Shown here: positions 15,673 through 16,815 of the stretch, piece by piece
Layout of the letters: each line of letters opens with the position of its first letter
Numbering within the stretch: position 1 is the first letter of the stretch
Origin: Fidelibacterota bacterium
GTDB taxonomy: Bacteria; Fidelibacterota; Marinisomatia; Marinisomatales; TCS55
DNA: 16,815 bases
Direction: 5' to 3'
Assembly: GCA_014239505.1 (NCBI GenBank)
Contig: JAAZYT010000050.1
Location: forward strand, 1-16,815
Made by a program: the position numbers and the translations under genes
The notes under the pieces: model-generated
What the model saw: the letters and a program-made list of their open reading frames with translations, nothing else
Database searches by the model: none
What the model was told of the DNA's origin: nothing

Positions 15673-16806
15673 ATGGTAGAGACTAAATTATTAAAATCGA
15701 CTAAAAGAACAGATTATTTATCAATAATCATTTTTATTGTTTGTTTCCCGTTATTATTGTTAGGTCAGACTGATACAACTACTTCCACTTTTACAGGAAC
15801 TACTACAGATGTAAAACCTGAAGGATACTATGATTTAGAAAGTGACACTACTCGCGTTGATAAAAAAGAAATAATTGCTGTTCTTGATTTTTCACCAAAT
15901 GGTATAATCAAGTTAGAGGCTGAAGTTTTAACAAATCAATTTGCTATTGAATTAAATAAAACAGAAAAAGTTATAGTCTACGATCGGGTAGGATTGAAGG
16001 AGATAGCTTCACAAAAAGGAATTGATCTTGAGAATTGTGTTGAGAATAAATGTTTTTCTCAATTAGCTAGCCTACTAGAAGTATCCAAAATAATTTATGG
16101 AAAAATTGAGAAATTAGATGAGTTTGAATATATTAATGGCAAAGGAGCATTCTTGAGTCCTTTTGCAATTAGTGCTTCCATGATCGATGTCAAGGCTGAT
16201 ACAATATTCGCTAAAAGAGATAAGCGATTTACAGGAGACGCTGAAGATTTAATGAATGAAGTTCAAATAACAGCCTGGGAAATTTTGGGTTTAGAAGTTC
16301 CACAAAATTTATTAAAAAAACGTAGCGGAGAAACAGGACCGAATTCTGATGCAACCTTAGTGGGCACTGTTCTCCGATCAGCCCTTCTACCTGGTTTAGG
16401 GCAATTATACATGGGGCAAGATTTAGTAGGCTATTTTTGGATGGGTTCTGGACTTACAATTGGACTTTTAGCTTACAATAGTTATGATAAATATAAAAAA
16501 GCGTATGATGATGTTGATTATCACTACGATAATTATTTAAATGCGATGGACCCACAATCAATAAAAGGATTTAGAAATTTATCAATCCAAGCAGAATCGG
16601 TTGAGGCAGCTGCAGCAAAAGAAGCTGAATTTATGCTTAGTCTTGGACTTGGATTATATATAGCAAATATAGTGCATGCTGTTATGATTGCTCCAACTCC
16701 AGAATCCAAATCGGGTAGCGCTAAAAATAAAAAAACATTTTTCGATTTTATTTATAATAAAAAATTAAAACAACCCCAATTAAGGTTCTCCATTGCATTG
16801 GATTAA
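15673..16806 (+). CDS. Secreted/membrane CsgG/TolB-like protein fused to a DUF5683-type membrane domain
   Basis: A 377-aa protein, counted from the ATG at 15673. A TTG at 15661 would add four residues, and neither start has a Shine-Dalgarno. An N-terminal signal segment (residues 15-31, hydrophobic) is followed by a Thr-rich stretch. Residues about 66-207 resemble the CsgG/LpoB/TolB-N-like fold of envelope proteins: IIAVLDFSPNGI, then a VIVYDRVGLKEI strand-helix, then the C-x4-C pair Cys122/Cys127, then LLEVSKIIYGKI. The C-terminal part (about 232-342) begins RSALLPGLGQLYMGQDLVGYFW, the typical opening of DUF5683-type membrane domains, with two hydrophobic segments (about 252-268 and 321-340) around a Tyr-rich loop. 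Function is unknown; an envelope assembly or sensing role is inferred. It is divergent from dusB. Confidence 0.75.
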   Translation: MVETKLLKSTKRTDYLSIIIFIVCFPLLLLGQTDTTTSTFTGTTTDVKPEGYYDLESDTTRVDKKEIIAVLDFSPNGIIKLEAEVLTNQFAIELNKTEKVIVYDRVGLKEIASQKGIDLENCVENKCFSQLASLLEVSKIIYGKIEKLDEFEYINGKGAFLSPFAISASMIDVKADTIFAKRDKRFTGDAEDLMNEVQITAWEILGLEVPQNLLKKRSGETGPNSDATLVGTVLRSALLPGLGQLYMGQDLVGYFWMGSGLTIGLLAYNSYDKYKKAYDDVDYHYDNYLNAMDPQSIKGFRNLSIQAESVEAAAAKEAEFMLSLGLGLYIANIVHAVMIAPTPESKSGSAKNKKTFFDFIYNKKLKQPQLRFSIALD

Positions 16807-16815
16807 AAATAAATA

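Noticed and set aside
1..16815. CRISPR arrays, tRNA/rRNA genes, transposases, integrase sites, toxin-antitoxin or defence genes
   Set aside because: Read through both strands; no repeated spacer-like units, no cloverleaf-like or rRNA-like sequence, and every substantial gene is accounted for by housekeeping or envelope families.

Overview
The window is AT-rich (by eye about two thirds A+T), densely coded bacterial chromosome with no phage, insertion sequence, CRISPR array, tRNA or rRNA that I can see. The gene set is housekeeping: a bifunctional phosphoglucose/phosphomannose isomerase, a bifunctional-nuclease-family protein with a UVR tail, a two-gene sucC-sucD block, a long-form proline-pathway dehydrogenase, and a CsgG/TolB-like protein fused to a DUF5683-type membrane tail. 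With short intergenic gaps and low GC this suggests an uncultured, streamlined marine member of the FCB superphylum, most likely Candidatus Marinimicrobia (SAR406). That placement is inferred from gene content and style, not from a marker-gene tree.

Layout. (1) 8-1632, plus strand: PGI/PMI isomerase and BFN/DUF151-UVR protein. (2) 1635-8201, minus strand: the classic lipid cluster, in transcription order yceD (DUF177), rpmF, plsX, fabH, fabD, fabG, acpP, fabF, rnc. Neighbours are tightly coupled, with a 4-nt TTGA overlap at plsX/fabH, TAATG at fabH/fabD, an 8-nt overlap at fabD/fabG, and 5 nt between acpP and fabF. rpmF (59 aa) is short and easily missed. (3) 8250-10276, minus strand: an unrecognised polytopic membrane protein and a lipoprotein with an Ig-like region and a SPOR domain. 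(4) 10339-12848, minus strand: ndk, sucD, sucC. (5) 12867-15539, minus strand: pruA and dusB, separated by a hairpin that overlaps the dusB stop. (6) 15673-16806, plus strand and divergent from dusB: a secreted or membrane CsgG/TolB-like plus DUF5683 protein.

How the genes work together. PlsX, FabD, FabH, FabG, FabF and ACP cover acyl-ACP initiation, elongation (except the dehydratase and enoyl reductase) and hand-over to phospholipid synthesis. rpmF, yceD and rnc are their usual companions, linking envelope growth to ribosome production. PruA feeds glutamate carbon towards the TCA cycle, SucCD makes ATP or GTP from succinyl-CoA, and Ndk balances NTPs. I found no convincing new defence, mobile or biosynthetic system. 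The items most worth a second look are an Asp-to-Asn change at a metal-ligand position of RNase III, the Cys-rich membrane protein and its SPOR lipoprotein partner, the CsgG-like/DUF5683 fusion, and several non-ATG or possibly leaderless starts. No stretch longer than about 135 bp lacks a gene.
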